Source of the DNA: Rhodospirillaceae bacterium | GTDB taxonomy: Bacteria > Pseudomonadota > Alphaproteobacteria > Rhodospirillales > JABHCV01 | Assembly (NCBI GenBank): GCA_018662005.1 | Contig: JABJHA010000005.1 | Span: 1 to 64,000, forward strand | Direction: 5' to 3' | DNA: 64,000 nt | In this document: piece after piece, positions 49,431 through 58,457 of the stretch | How the letters are laid out: each line of letters opens with the position of its first letter | Numbering within the stretch: position 1 is the stretch's first letter | The notes under the pieces: model-generated | Seen by the model: the letters and a program-made list of their open reading frames with translations, nothing else | Database searches by the model: none | What the model was told of the DNA's origin: nothing | Position numbers and translations under genes: made by a program

Positions 49431-50762
49431 ATGGTTACACGACCGATTGCTGAAAAAGCCTGGTTGCCCGATGATAGTCGGGCCGTTATTGCCGATCTGG
49501 AGGGGCCGCTGATGGCAGGCTCCTTCGATGATATCGACGCCCGCGTTATGGACTTGATCGACAGTCACGAACGCCACATGGATGTTGAAACCATCGGCCT
49601 GAATGCCGGAACGAATGTTATGAACCCGCGTGCCGCGGCACTGCTAGGGCGTTCACTTGGCAATCGACCCAGTCTGGGCTTTCCCGGCGATAAATACGAA
49701 ATGGGAATGCAACATGCCGAAAAGCTGGAAATAACCTGTGAGTCGCTGGTTAAAAAACTGTTCGAGGCGCCATTTGCCGAAATCAGGGTGCCTTCAGGTG
49801 CCATCGCCAACCTGTACACCTTCATGGCGACGTGCAAAGCCGGTGACGCGATTATGGCGTTCCCCGGTGAAATGGGTGGCCACGTTACCCATCACAGTGC
49901 CGGATGTGCGGGCCTTTACGGGCTCGATATCCATCCCGTTCCCTATGACGCCGCCCGCATGACCATTGATCTGGAGCGCCTGGCCAAGGAAGCCCGACGC
50001 ATTAAACCGAAGCTGATCACCCTGGCCGGGTCGTTGTGCCTGTTTCCCTATCCGGTCGCCGAGGTGCGCGCTATTGCAGATGAGGTCGGGGCGTATGTGC
50101 TTTACGACGCCGCCCACATGGGTGGCATGATCGCCGGCAAGCGCTTTCAGGACCCGCTAAGGGAAGGCGCCCACCTGATGACCATGTCCACGTACAAAGC
50201 GTTCGGTGGTCCTCCCTCGGGATTACTTGTCTCGGCCGATGAAGAATTGGCCCGGCGCATTGACGCCATCGCCTTTCCCGGCATGACCGCCAATTTTGAT
50301 TTGGGCAAGACGGCGGCGTTGTTGATGAGCGTCCTTGATTTGCTGGAATATGGCGAAACCTATGCCGATACCTGTCTTTCAAATGCGAAAAGTTTGGCCA
50401 AAGCGCTTGAGGCCGAAGGGTTTGCCGTTCACGGTGTTGACGGGCAGGGGCATACGCAAAGTCACCACCTGGCCCTGCACGCAGCTCCCTTGGGCGGCGG
50501 CCAGGCGGCATCAAAAAGACTGGCCGAAGCCAACATCCTGCTCTGTGGCATTGGCCTGCCCATTGATCCGGTGGAAGGCGACCTCAACGGTATTCGTATC
50601 GGCACCCAGGAGATCACCCGTCAGGGCATGGGGGCAAATGCCATGGCCGAAATTGCCCGTCTGATGGCGCGTCTCTGGCTGCACGGGGAGCGCGCCGAGG
50701 CTGTGCGCAAGGACGTTATCGATTTCCGGCGTGGGTACCAGGAATTGGTGTTTGTGAGATAG
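49431..50762 (+). CDS. Serine hydroxymethyltransferase-like PLP enzyme
   Basis: This 443-residue type I PLP enzyme resembles SHMT in overall layout: SLGFPGDKYEMGMQHAEKLE, VPSGAIANLYTFMATCKAG and YVLYDAAHMGGMIAGK. The PLP lysine is in MSTYKAFGGPPSG (about residue 256), where SHMT has a TTHK-like motif. It is probably a paralogue acting on a modified serine, glycine or related amino acid, not the housekeeping GlyA. ATG 49431 was chosen over TTG 49416. It is divergent from the oxidoreductase operon, with a 123-base shared promoter region. Confidence 0.8.
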   Translation: MVTRPIAEKAWLPDDSRAVIADLEGPLMAGSFDDIDARVMDLIDSHERHMDVETIGLNAGTNVMNPRAAALLGRSLGNRPSLGFPGDKYEMGMQHAEKLEITCESLVKKLFEAPFAEIRVPSGAIANLYTFMATCKAGDAIMAFPGEMGGHVTHHSAGCAGLYGLDIHPVPYDAARMTIDLERLAKEARRIKPKLITLAGSLCLFPYPVAEVRAIADEVGAYVLYDAAHMGGMIAGKRFQDPLREGAHLMTMSTYKAFGGPPSGLLVSADEELARRIDAIAFPGMTANFDLGKTAALLMSVLDLLEYGETYADTCLSNAKSLAKALEAEGFAVHGVDGQGHTQSHHLALHAAPLGGGQAASKRLAEANILLCGIGLPIDPVEGDLNGIRIGTQEITRQGMGANAMAEIARLMARLWLHGERAEAVRKDVIDFRRGYQELVFVR

Positions 50763-50902
50763 GCTTTGTTATTCCATTGAACATGGACTCCTCCAATGGT
50801 TTAAGTTTAGAATTCCTCTAACTAGTGAGGAGCAGTTCCGACCTAGCCTGCAAATCACCACGAGCCATAACACGCGCTGGGTCAATTCCGGGGGAGGTTC
50901 AC

Positions 50903-51247
50903 ATGGCTATTTTTATTGTCCAAGGCTGCTATTCCCAAGCGTCGATTATCGGCATGATCAACAAACCCGAAGACCGTTCTATCGCCGTCGCCAAACTGGC
51001 GAAAGCCGTTGGTGGGAAATTACTGGATTATTACGTCACTTTTGGTGAGTACGATTTCACCGTCATTATTGAAGGCGGTCGGGGAAAAAGTGAAGCCGAT
51101 ATGATGGCGGCGTCGATGGCGGCCGCAGCGTCGGGCGGGGTCACCAACCTTAAGACCACGGTCGGCATCAGATCAAAAGATTCCATGAAAGCCATGCGCG
51201 CGGCCAAGAAGGTGCTTAAAGGGTTTAGTGCTGCTGGCTCTGGCTAG
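50903..51247 (+). CDS. GYD-domain protein
   Basis: The 114-residue protein has the dimeric alpha-beta barrel GYD pattern: IFIVQGCYSQASIIGMINKPEDR, LLDYYVTFGEYDFTVIIEG, and MMAASMAAAASGGVTNLKT. The family function is unknown. ATG 50903 follows GGGGGAGG and fits the family start; the frame is open upstream. It lies 140 bases after the SHMT-like gene and could share its transcript. Confidence 0.88.
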   Translation: MAIFIVQGCYSQASIIGMINKPEDRSIAVAKLAKAVGGKLLDYYVTFGEYDFTVIIEGGRGKSEADMMAASMAAAASGGVTNLKTTVGIRSKDSMKAMRAAKKVLKGFSAAGSG

Positions 51248-51260
51248 GTGCAGCCTGCGC

Positions 51261-51758
51261 TTAGCTGATCCCAATTTCGTGGGCGTAATAAATCACATCC
51301 ATTTCTGGCGGGGTGATGCTGGCCTGCGTCAACATGGTGTGGACTTGGCCGCGGTGGTGGGTTTGGTGATTGAACAGGGTTGCCAGGATCATCCAGACCG
51401 TGTTTTGGCCGGCGGTGCCAGCAATTGAGTGATAGTCGATGCTGGCCTGCAAGTCATCTTCGCTCATGCCCGCGACAAGGTCGATAAGGGCCATGTCTTC
51501 GGCCTTGCGGGCGCTGGCCAGTTCCTGAAAATCGTCATGCAGAATATCGGTCAGGCCGTTAATGTCGACTGGAGTTTCTTTGATGCGACCGGTCCACAAT
51601 TGGTCAACCAGCAGCAGATGATTGAGTGTCGCGTGGATGGAACCAAAGAAGGCCTTGCGGTCTTGGCGGTAGGCGGCGTCCGGTAGTTCGGCGACGCAAT
51701 CATAAATACGGCCGTTGGCCCATTTATTGAAACCGGCAAGGGTCGGGAAGGTGTTCAC
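51261..51758 (-). CDS. DinB-family protein
   Basis: The 165-residue four-helix-bundle protein has probable metal-binding histidines in IHATLNHLLLVDQLW (about 41-56) and FNHQTHHRGQVHTML (about 129-143). DinB-type proteins include thiol-dependent transferases and many of unknown role. It starts at GTG 51758, whose first base is the last base of the hspQ stop (TAGTG), so hspQ and this gene are coupled. Confidence 0.88.
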   Translation of the reverse strand: MNTFPTLAGFNKWANGRIYDCVAELPDAAYRQDRKAFFGSIHATLNHLLLVDQLWTGRIKETPVDINGLTDILHDDFQELASARKAEDMALIDLVAGMSEDDLQASIDYHSIAGTAGQNTVWMILATLFNHQTHHRGQVHTMLTQASITPPEMDVIYYAHEIGIS

Positions 51759-52102
51759 TAGTTGGCCAGATCTCTGGAAATTATGTAGTGGCCGTCGGTA
51801 AAGCCGTCGAAAATTTCATCGGCGTTGGGATGGGATACCGGTTCACCAGATTCGTCGGGCAGCAGGTTCTGTTCTGAAACATAGGCGATGTACGGGCCTT
51901 CCTCGTTCTCCGCCAACAGGTGGTAGAACGGCTGGTCCTTTTTCGGACGCACGTCTACAGGGATGGAAAGCCACCATTCTTCGTCATTATCAAATACCGG
52001 GTCGACATCAAAAATAGCGCCACGAAACGGATAGATGCGGTGGCGCACAAGCTCACCGATGCGGTAGCGGGCAGTTTTGATGGGTGTCTCGTTGTGGTTC
52101 AT
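51758..52102 (-). CDS. hspQ: Heat shock protein HspQ
   Basis: The 114-residue protein has the YccV/HspQ fold: ARYRIGELVRHRIYPFRG, IFDVDPVFDNDEEWW, and KKDQPFYHLLAENEEGPYIAYVSEQNL. HspQ is a small heat-shock factor that affects protein turnover (Lon specificity in enterics) and binds hemimethylated DNA in some reports. It starts at ATG 52102. A sigma-32-like promoter lies about 40 bases upstream, consistent with control by the RpoH encoded in this window. Confidence 0.93.
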   Translation of the reverse strand: MNHNETPIKTARYRIGELVRHRIYPFRGAIFDVDPVFDNDEEWWLSIPVDVRPKKDQPFYHLLAENEEGPYIAYVSEQNLLPDESGEPVSHPNADEIFDGFTDGHYIISRDLAN

Positions 52103-52141
52103 GTTTTTGTCTTCTGGTTCAGAATTGCTTAGCGGGCAATT

Positions 52142-52171
52142 AATCTGGGTGCGGGACTTCCTTTTGGCAAG
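52142..52171 (-). promoter_or_regulatory. Possible RpoH-dependent promoter of hspQ
   Basis: On the minus strand CTTGCCA (52171-52165) is followed after 15 bases by CCCAGATT (52149-52142). This resembles the heat-shock -35 (CTTGAAA) and -10 (CCCCATNT) boxes at normal spacing. It would give a leader of about 35 bases. Confidence 0.3.
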
Positions 52172-52239
52172 CCCCGGAGTCCATAATATCGGGTATTCTG
52201 TTTTTTCATAGGTACTAAAGGCTTTTTGATTGCACCATC

Positions 52240-52677
52240 ATGAATACAACCCCTGAAAAACTAACCCCCCCGAGACCCGGGGACTTTGGCCTTAAAGAGG
52301 CTGATGTGCAAAGTGAAAGCCTTGAGACGATTAAAATGGGCGACCTCGCCATTCCCAAACGATTATCCCCGGCTGCTAACTGGGGTTTGGGTCTAAGTGT
52401 GGCCGTGCCGTTGGCGGTATGGACGTTATATGGGCTTATCACCCGCATTGATTCACTGGCTTTGGGCATGACTCTCGGGCTGCTGGCGGGGATTATTGTT
52501 TTCCAGCTTGCCGTATCGGTGGTGCCGCTTTCCATTGATGTTGCCTTGCATGGCGTTGGTTTGCTGGTTGATGAAGTCGGCGCACACTTCAGTGAAAAGG
52601 CACGCGCCAAAATCGCCTACCGTAAGGCCTGGAAGGCTTACCGGAATGAGCTGGCCCGGGGAGGTTTTGATCGGTAA
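52240..52677 (+). CDS. Unrecognised membrane protein, 145 residues
   Basis: A polar N-terminus (about 1-45, proline-rich start) is followed by two hydrophobic helices (about 48-68 and 72-96, LGMTLGLLAGIIVFQLAV). An amphipathic basic C-terminus (KARAKIAYRKAWKAYRNELARG) completes it. No family is recognised. The last codons and stop lie in a 20-bp tandem duplication. The next gene, of similar style, follows 81 bases later. Confidence 0.7.
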   Translation: MNTTPEKLTPPRPGDFGLKEADVQSESLETIKMGDLAIPKRLSPAANWGLGLSVAVPLAVWTLYGLITRIDSLALGMTLGLLAGIIVFQLAVSVVPLSIDVALHGVGLLVDEVGAHFSEKARAKIAYRKAWKAYRNELARGGFDR

Positions 52678-52700
52678 TAAGAGATTTTGATCGGTAATAA
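52661..52700 (+). repeat. Tandem 20-bp duplication at a gene end
   Basis: Two adjacent copies (52661-52680 and 52681-52700) read GAGGTTTTGATCGGTAATAA and GAGATTTTGATCGGTAATAA, differing at one base. The first contains the gene stop TAA (52675-52677) and the second is downstream of it. Confidence 0.9.
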
Positions 52701-52758
52701 ACAGTAAACGGCTTGTGTGTTATCTTCGTTGGAAGATTGACAAGAAGGAATACTGAAC

Positions 52759-53400
52759 GTGGCTGTTGTCGAACTAAGGGAAGATGATGATGATCTGGCG
52801 ACCCCACAGGCCGGGGGTCCGCCAGAGCTGCCTGACTTTGAGGACAGCAACCCGCCACCCGATAATAATGCCCACCCTTCACCCGAACAACGGGCCGACT
52901 TCGTCGTCAAACGTCTTGAGCAGTTTATCCGCGAAGGACGCACCATTGCCGAGGGCATGTCGCTCAGACAATGGATGGATATGGCCCGCTTTGAAATCGC
53001 CAACGCCCTGATGGCGGCTGAAAATGCCCAGCACGATGACGAAGCTGTCTCCAAACGGCTTTTGTTCACCGTCGCAGCCTCCCTTACGACCATCGGTTTC
53101 TGGGGGGTGCTTTTCGCCTATGACAAAGTGCAGTATCTGGTCGTTGCCATTATCTTTGGCATCACCGGTATCATTCTTTTGGCCATCGTCGGTGAATGGC
53201 GGTTGATGAAATACTTCCGCCGCCATCAGGCGCGCCAGCGCGAAAAATCCTTACACCGGGTCGAAGATCTGACCCGCCGGATCAAGCGCATGGAAAAAGA
53301 ACTTAAAGAGGAATCCCACGCCCTGCAAAGCAAATTGAAGCGAAATTACGACCGGGCGCGCGAGGATATCCTTAATAATCTTGAGGATAAAGCGTCTTAA
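52759..53400 (+). CDS. Unrecognised membrane protein with coiled-coil tail
   Basis: The 213-residue protein starts at GTG 52759. An acidic, proline-rich N-terminus (about 1-52) is followed by helical QRADFVVKRLEQFIREGRT. Two hydrophobic helices (about 96-115 and 122-145) precede a charged coiled coil (about 165-205, RVEDLTRRIKRMEKELKEE). No family is recognised. Two membrane spans with both ends on the same side suggest a membrane scaffold. It is located before ilvD. Confidence 0.7.
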   Translation: MAVVELREDDDDLATPQAGGPPELPDFEDSNPPPDNNAHPSPEQRADFVVKRLEQFIREGRTIAEGMSLRQWMDMARFEIANALMAAENAQHDDEAVSKRLLFTVAASLTTIGFWGVLFAYDKVQYLVVAIIFGITGIILLAIVGEWRLMKYFRRHQARQREKSLHRVEDLTRRIKRMEKELKEESHALQSKLKRNYDRAREDILNNLEDKAS

Positions 53401-53474
53401 AAGGGCTTTAAAGAGCGGCCGGTCAGCACTATTGTGCCCGAAACGTCACCCGCTTCTTTAAAGGATTTAAGATC

Positions 53475-55322
53475 ATGCCCGAACTTCGCTCACGCACTTC
53501 CACACATGGCCGCAATATGGCGGGCGCTCGCGGGTTGTGGCGCGCAACCGGTATGACCGATGATGATTTCGGCAAGCCGATTATCGCCGTCGTCAACTCG
53601 TTCACCCAGTTCGTGCCGGGACATGTTCACTTAAAAGACCTGGGCCAGATGGTCGCCCGCGATATCGAGGCCGCAGGTGGTGTCGCCAAAGAGTTTAACA
53701 CCATCGCCGTCGATGATGGCATCGCTATGGGACATGACGGCATGTTGTATTCGCTGCCCAGCCGCGAAATCATTGCCGATTCGGTGGAATACATGGTCAA
53801 TGCCCACTGCGCTGACGCCATGGTCTGTATTTCCAACTGTGACAAGATCACACCGGGTATGTTGATGGCGTCCATGCGCACAAACATCCCGACGGTGATG
53901 ATTTCAGGTGGCCCCATGGAAGCGGGCAAGATCAATATTGACGGCAAGGACCAGTCGATCAATCTGGTCGACGCCATGATCAGGGGTGCCAATCCTGATG
54001 TCTCGGACGAAGAAGCCCTTGAATTTGAACGCTCAAGCTGTCCGACTTGCGGTTCGTGTTCGGGCATGTTCACGGCCAATTCCATGAATTGTCTGGCCGA
54101 AGCGTTGGGAATGGCATTGCCGGGCAATGGCTCACTGCTGGCCACACATGCGGACCGGGAAGCCCTGTTTCACAAGGCAGGGGCTTTGATTGTCGATATC
54201 ACCAAACGCTACTACGACGACGACGACGAAAGCGTTCTGCCGCGCGCCATGGGCTCTTTAAAAGGGTTCGAGAACGCCATGACTGTCGACATCGCCATGG
54301 GCGGATCAACCAACACAGTGCTGCACTTGTTGGCGATTGCCCAGGAAGCAGAGTGTGATTTCACCTTGAAGGATATGGACCGGTTGTCGCGCAAGGTGCC
54401 GCATCTGTGCAAGGTCGCGCCGTCCCATCCGGACTACCACATGGAAGATGTTCACCGGGCTGGCGGCATCATCGCCATCATGGGCGAGCTTGAGAGGGCC
54501 GGGCTCATTCACCGCGATGTGCCCAGCGTCCACGGCGGCATGATCGGCGACGTTATTGATGCCTGGGATGTTGGCCGCAGCAATTCCGAAGAGGTCAGGG
54601 ATTTCTACCGTGACGGACCGGGCGGGGTGATCACCACCGAAGCCTTCAGTCAAAACAAGAAGTACGACACTCTGGATATGGACAGGGAAGGGGGCTGTAT
54701 CCGTGATGTGGCTAATCCATATAGCACTGAAGGCGGACTGGCTGTGCTCTATGGCAACATCGCCGAAGACGGCTGCGTCGTCAAAACCGCTGGTGTCGAT
54801 GAAAGCTGCTACACGTTTTCGGGCACAGCATTCGTCGTCGACAGTCAGGACGAGGCGATCGCCAAAATCATGGGTGGAGAAGTCAAGGAAGGCCATGTGG
54901 TTGTCATTCGCTACGAAGGGCCCAAGGGCGGGCCGGGCATGCAGGAAATGCTGTATCCGACCAGTTACCTTAAATCTATGGGCCTGGGCGCGGCCTGTGC
55001 ATTGCTCACCGACGGCAGGTTCTCAGGCGCGACATCGGGGCTTTCGGTCGGTCATGTGTCACCGGAAGCTGCTGCGGGCGGGGCTATCGGCCTGATTGAG
55101 GCCGGCGACACCATCGAATTCGATATCCCTAACCGTTCGGTCAATCTGAAAATTTCCGACGACGACCTGAGCAAACGCCGTGAAGCCATGGACGCCCAAG
55201 GCAAGGATGGCTGGAAGCCCAATCGCACCCGTGTCGTCTCGCAGGCGCTCCGGGCCTACGCCGCCCTCGCCACATCAGCCGACAGGGGTGCGGTGCGCGA
55301 TGTCAGCCAGGTCGAAGGGTAA
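53475..55322 (+). CDS. ilvD: Dihydroxy-acid dehydratase
   Basis: The 615-residue IlvD/Edd family enzyme makes 2-oxo acids for Val, Leu and Ile synthesis. Fe-S cysteines are in [13 protein letters not shown] and [17 protein letters not shown]. Conserved active-site stretches [16 protein letters not shown] at the start and [21 protein letters not shown] near the C-terminus are present. The length is that of the long (about 615-residue) dehydratase class typical of E. coli IlvD. No other branched-chain gene is adjacent. Confidence 0.96.
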   Translation: MPELRSRTSTHGRNMAGARGLWRATGMTDDDFGKPIIAVVNSFTQFVPGHVHLKDLGQMVARDIEAAGGVAKEFNTIAVDDGIAMGHDGMLYSLPSREIIADSVEYMVNAHCADAMVCISNCDKITPGMLMASMRTNIPTVMISGGPMEAGKINIDGKDQSINLVDAMIRGANPDVSDEEALEFERSSCPTCGSCSGMFTANSMNCLAEALGMALPGNGSLLATHADREALFHKAGALIVDITKRYYDDDDESVLPRAMGSLKGFENAMTVDIAMGGSTNTVLHLLAIAQEAECDFTLKDMDRLSRKVPHLCKVAPSHPDYHMEDVHRAGGIIAIMGELERAGLIHRDVPSVHGGMIGDVIDAWDVGRSNSEEVRDFYRDGPGGVITTEAFSQNKKYDTLDMDREGGCIRDVANPYSTEGGLAVLYGNIAEDGCVVKTAGVDESCYTFSGTAFVVDSQDEAIAKIMGGEVKEGHVVVIRYEGPKGGPGMQEMLYPTSYLKSMGLGAACALLTDGRFSGATSGLSVGHVSPEAAAGGAIGLIEAGDTIEFDIPNRSVNLKISDDDLSKRREAMDAQGKDGWKPNRTRVVSQALRAYAALATSADRGAVRDVSQVEG

Positions 55323-55505
55323 TGGTCGACCTGAATAAGGGGCTTGAGCTACATAAAGCAGACGCCTATCACTCTGGTTGAATAATACCCCTATAATTAG
55401 TAAGTTCATTGACCGGTTCGATTGTCGTCTTATAGTGCGACGCAATTGTTTGGGATGAATTGACGCGGGGGCGTCATTTGCTGAGGAAATGCGTGGGGGC
55501 GCGTC

Positions 55506-56345
55506 ATGGATTTTGTAACCTGGACCAAGGCGTTCAAGGTCGGCGTACCGTTTGTTGACGCCGACCATCGAATTCTTGTTGATTTGATCAATCAGGTTAA
55601 CGCCTGCATAGACAAACGTGAGGAAACGACGACCCTGGCCAGTGTGCTGGGGACTCTTTTCGACTACACGGAATATCATTTCTCGCGCGAAGAGAAACTG
55701 ATGGAGCTGTCAAATTACGGCGGTCTTGGTCTTCACAAAATCATTCATCGCTCTCTGGCCAAGCAGGTTTACGATATTGATGTGAGTTTTCGCGAAGATC
55801 CGGGAAGCGTCAACGCCACTGAAGTTCGGGATTTCCTTAACAACTGGTTGCTTGAGCATATTTCCGGCCACGATTTTGAATATCGGGAAGCCTGTCTGAA
55901 AAACAAAACCGCCCGCGACAAAGCAGGGGCTATCCGTTTTATGGAAGATGAAATAACCGGTAGTAGGGCACACAAGCTGGCCGATCTTTCAGTTATGGTG
56001 GTTGATGACAACAAAAACTTCCTGCAGCTCGTCGAAACCATCCTCAAGGCCATTGGCGTTCGTCGCGTGCAGCTTGAACAATTTCCGGAAAAAGCCATTG
56101 ATAAATTAATTAAACGTCCGACCGACCTGGTGTTCTGTGACTGGGTGATGGAAGACATGAACGGCGCTGAATTCGCCCAGAAAGTCAAGGACATGGGCCT
56201 GCCGACAAAGGTGGTGCTATTGACCGGTTATTCAGTTGAGACTTTGCAGATGCGTTCTTCCAGTGACGCGGTTGAGGGCTATCTTGAAAAACCGATTACG
56301 GCAAAAAGCCTGATCGATTCAATTTCAGCTATTACCATCAATTAG
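55506..56345 (+). CDS. Bacteriohemerythrin fused to a response-regulator receiver domain
   Basis: The 279-residue protein has a hemerythrin domain at about 5-135, with probable iron ligands in VDADHRILVDLI, FDYTEYHFSREEKLM, LHKIIHRSL and LEHISGHDFEYRE. A CheY-like receiver domain follows at about 158-278 (VMVVDDNKNF, phospho-Asp in LVFCDWVMED, Thr in VLLTGY, Lys in YLEKPI). The hemerythrin senses or binds O2 (or NO). Coupling to a receiver suggests an oxygen-aware signalling output such as motility, a reading supported by the stator genes only in a general way. No kinase is adjacent. Confidence 0.9.
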   Translation: MDFVTWTKAFKVGVPFVDADHRILVDLINQVNACIDKREETTTLASVLGTLFDYTEYHFSREEKLMELSNYGGLGLHKIIHRSLAKQVYDIDVSFREDPGSVNATEVRDFLNNWLLEHISGHDFEYREACLKNKTARDKAGAIRFMEDEITGSRAHKLADLSVMVVDDNKNFLQLVETILKAIGVRRVQLEQFPEKAIDKLIKRPTDLVFCDWVMEDMNGAEFAQKVKDMGLPTKVVLLTGYSVETLQMRSSSDAVEGYLEKPITAKSLIDSISAITIN

Positions 56346-56752
56346 TCACTGCCGCGCCTGCGGGGGTACTGGGGCAGGCCGTCATTAATGGGCTGCCAGG
56401 AAATTTTGCTGTCCACCCATAAATGATCTTGCGGGGGGAACACGCCCGGATCGTCCAGGGTGGCGGTACTGATATCAATATCCGCACCGTCCAGATAGCA
56501 AAAGGTCAGGGTGGTTCCGCAGGATGGACAAAAGCCTCGTTCGGCAGCGTCGGAGGAGTGGTAAAATTGTGGTCGCTCGTTTGTGAACGTCACCATTTCA
56601 GCCGGAAATTCGCTCCAGGTGACGAAAGCCGCACCGGCCGCCATGCGGCACTGGGTGCAATGACAGGTGGTGGTGTTATTGGGGGTGCCGCGAACCTGGT
56701 AGCGTATCCGTCCACACTGGCAACCGCCTTCGTGGGTATGGTTATTACCCAT
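56342..56752 (-). CDS. GFA-family (Gfa/CENP-V fold) zinc protein
   Basis: The 136-residue protein has zinc-binding cysteines in GGCQCGRIRYQV (about 9-20), TTCHCTQCRMAAGAAF and GFCPSCGTTLTF. Members bind glutathione or small thiol adducts, and most are of unknown function. It overlaps the convergent hemerythrin gene by 4 bases and the upstream HNH-like fragment by 8 bases. Confidence 0.9.
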   Translation of the reverse strand: MGNNHTHEGGCQCGRIRYQVRGTPNNTTTCHCTQCRMAAGAAFVTWSEFPAEMVTFTNERPQFYHSSDAAERGFCPSCGTTLTFCYLDGADIDISTATLDDPGVFPPQDHLWVDSKISWQPINDGLPQYPRRRGSD

Positions 56753-57086
56753 TGTAGATTTTTTCGGCCTCTTCTCGACACAGTCGGGGATTGTTTACAA
56801 ATTCTCCCCACATTTCTTTTTCTAGAACACCTCCACGAGGCAAACCAGCACCTCTGAAGCCCGGGTCTAGGCTCCTTATGTTCATTAATTTCATGTAGAC
56901 ACCACTTGTGTTTCGGAAAGTTTCCTTCCGTAAAGACATCGGTACCGGTGAATATTGGTGAATAAGCTCACTGAGTTCGGCAATTGCAGGGCTTGTTCGT
57001 GGTGGAATGTTACCCTTTCGACGAAAATAAAAATCGAGAGCTAATAATACTTCTGGACGTGTCCATGTGGGGTTTTGTTTTCCCAT
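56745..57086 (-). CDS. N-terminal domain of an HNH/McrA-like restriction endonuclease, truncated
   Basis: This 113-residue protein matches by eye the N-terminal part of a modified-DNA-targeting HNH endonuclease family: WTRPEVLLALDFYFRRKG, RNTSGVYMKLMNIRSLDP and an ending EFVNNPRLCREEAEKIYNG. The nuclease domain that would follow is absent because the frame stops at 56745, within the next gene's start. It may be a remnant or a free DNA-recognition domain. The N-terminal ATG region looks intact. Confidence 0.6.
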   Translation of the reverse strand: MGKQNPTWTRPEVLLALDFYFRRKGNIPPRTSPAIAELSELIHQYSPVPMSLRKETFRNTSGVYMKLMNIRSLDPGFRGAGLPRGGVLEKEMWGEFVNNPRLCREEAEKIYNG

Positions 57087-57113
57087 AATGGAAAAACTTT
57101 AGCTTACTTGAAC

Positions 57114-57887
57114 CTAAAGGTCCAACTCACACCAGATCGGGGTGTGGTCTGATGGTTTTTCCCAGCCTCTGGGGGTGCGGTCGATGTCACAGCTTTTCAG
57201 ACGGTCCGCGGCCTGCGGGCTGAGCAACAGGTGATCGATTCTGACCCCGTGATCCTTCTGCCAGCCGCCGGCCATATATCCCCACCAGGTATAGAGCCCG
57301 GTTTCGGACGTCGTCGCCCGAAAGGCGTCGGTCAGGCCAAGGTTGATGATTTTTCTTAAGGCGGCCCGAGACTGTGGCTGGAACAGGGCGTCATTGGCAA
57401 ACGCGGCGGGGCTGTAGACATCGCCTTCTTCGGGGATGACATTATAGTCGCCGCCAAGGACGAAAGCGTCACCGCCCTTGAGCAATTTCTGAACGTGAAG
57501 GTACAAGCGCTCCATCCATGCCAGCTTGTAGTCGAATTTTTCACCGGGGAGGGGATTGCCGTTGGGGAGATAGATGCAACCGACCCTGAGCGAACCAGTG
57601 AAAACTTCAAGATAACGGGCTTGCTCGTCATCCACGTCGCCGGGCAGGGCGGTCAGTTCCACGTCAATGGGAAATTTGGACAGGATGGCGACGCCGTTAT
57701 AGGTCTTCTGACCGACCACCGCGACGTTATAGCCCAGGGCTTCGATTTCCATCCTCGGGAACGCCTCATCGACGCATTTGAGTTCCTGCAACAGGACGAT
57801 GTCGGGCGCAGCCTCTTTCAGCCAGCGCTGCAGGTGTTCAAGGCGGGCTTTGACGGAATTAACATTCCAGCTGGCGATTCGGGTCAT
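57114..57887 (-). CDS. xth: Exodeoxyribonuclease III
   Basis: The 257-residue endonuclease/exonuclease/phosphatase fold enzyme (AP endonuclease family 1) has MTRIASWNVNSVKARLEHLQ at the start, the metal-binding Glu in LLQELKCVDE, GGDYNVIPEEGDVY, and the catalytic SDHTPIWCEL at the end. It repairs abasic sites and removes 3' blocking groups. It stands 85 bases downstream of erpA on the same strand, and the pair may be co-transcribed. Confidence 0.95.
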   Translation of the reverse strand: MTRIASWNVNSVKARLEHLQRWLKEAAPDIVLLQELKCVDEAFPRMEIEALGYNVAVVGQKTYNGVAILSKFPIDVELTALPGDVDDEQARYLEVFTGSLRVGCIYLPNGNPLPGEKFDYKLAWMERLYLHVQKLLKGGDAFVLGGDYNVIPEEGDVYSPAAFANDALFQPQSRAALRKIINLGLTDAFRATTSETGLYTWWGYMAGGWQKDHGVRIDHLLLSPQAADRLKSCDIDRTPRGWEKPSDHTPIWCELDL

Positions 57888-57972
57888 TTCTGGTGCAACC
57901 TGCGTTTAATCAAACGCAACTACGTTGCCTGATTTTTTAATAACGATCAAATTATCTTCAATGAAGTTTGAT

Positions 57973-58329
57973 CTAAACCGCGAATGAGGTGCCGCAACCG
58001 CACGTCGATGTGGCGTTGGGATTGGTCATGGCGAAGTAGGATCCGATCAGATCCTCCTTAAAATCCAGTTCCGAGCCTTTCAGGAAATCCAGCGACACCT
58101 CGTCGATAACCACTTCGATGCCGTTCTTCTCATACAAAAGGTCGTCGTCTTTCAGTTCGTTATCCAGGCTAAAGCCATACTGAAAGCCAGAGCATCCGCC
58201 ACCTGAAACCGCAACGCGCAGGCGCATGTCCGCTGTTTCCTCCATGGCGACAAGGGCGGCGATGCGCTTGGCCGCATTGTCGGAAATGGCGAAGGATTCG
58301 GTCTCGCTTACGGCGCTGGTATCAGGCAT
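57973..58329 (-). CDS. erpA: Iron-sulfur cluster insertion protein ErpA-like (A-type carrier)
   Basis: The 118-residue A-type Fe-S carrier has three cluster cysteines in SGGGCSGFQYG (about 47-57) and STCGCG (near the end). The layout ISDNAAKRIAALVAME is typical of ErpA/IscA. ErpA delivers clusters to enzymes such as IspH, whose gene is also in this window. It is divergent from dgt. The exact ErpA versus IscA assignment is based on pattern. Confidence 0.88.
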   Translation of the reverse strand: MPDTSAVSETESFAISDNAAKRIAALVAMEETADMRLRVAVSGGGCSGFQYGFSLDNELKDDDLLYEKNGIEVVIDEVSLDFLKGSELDFKEDLIGSYFAMTNPNATSTCGCGTSFAV

Positions 58330-58457
58330 TTTGCTGCTGCTCCACTTTATTCGATGGATAACTATATCATGCCCTACTCATATAGTCAGGAATTTCCGTT
58401 TGTCAAAGGGTCTTCTGGTAGTTGCTTGCCGGGCTCAGTCACTGTAGTTTCCGGACC

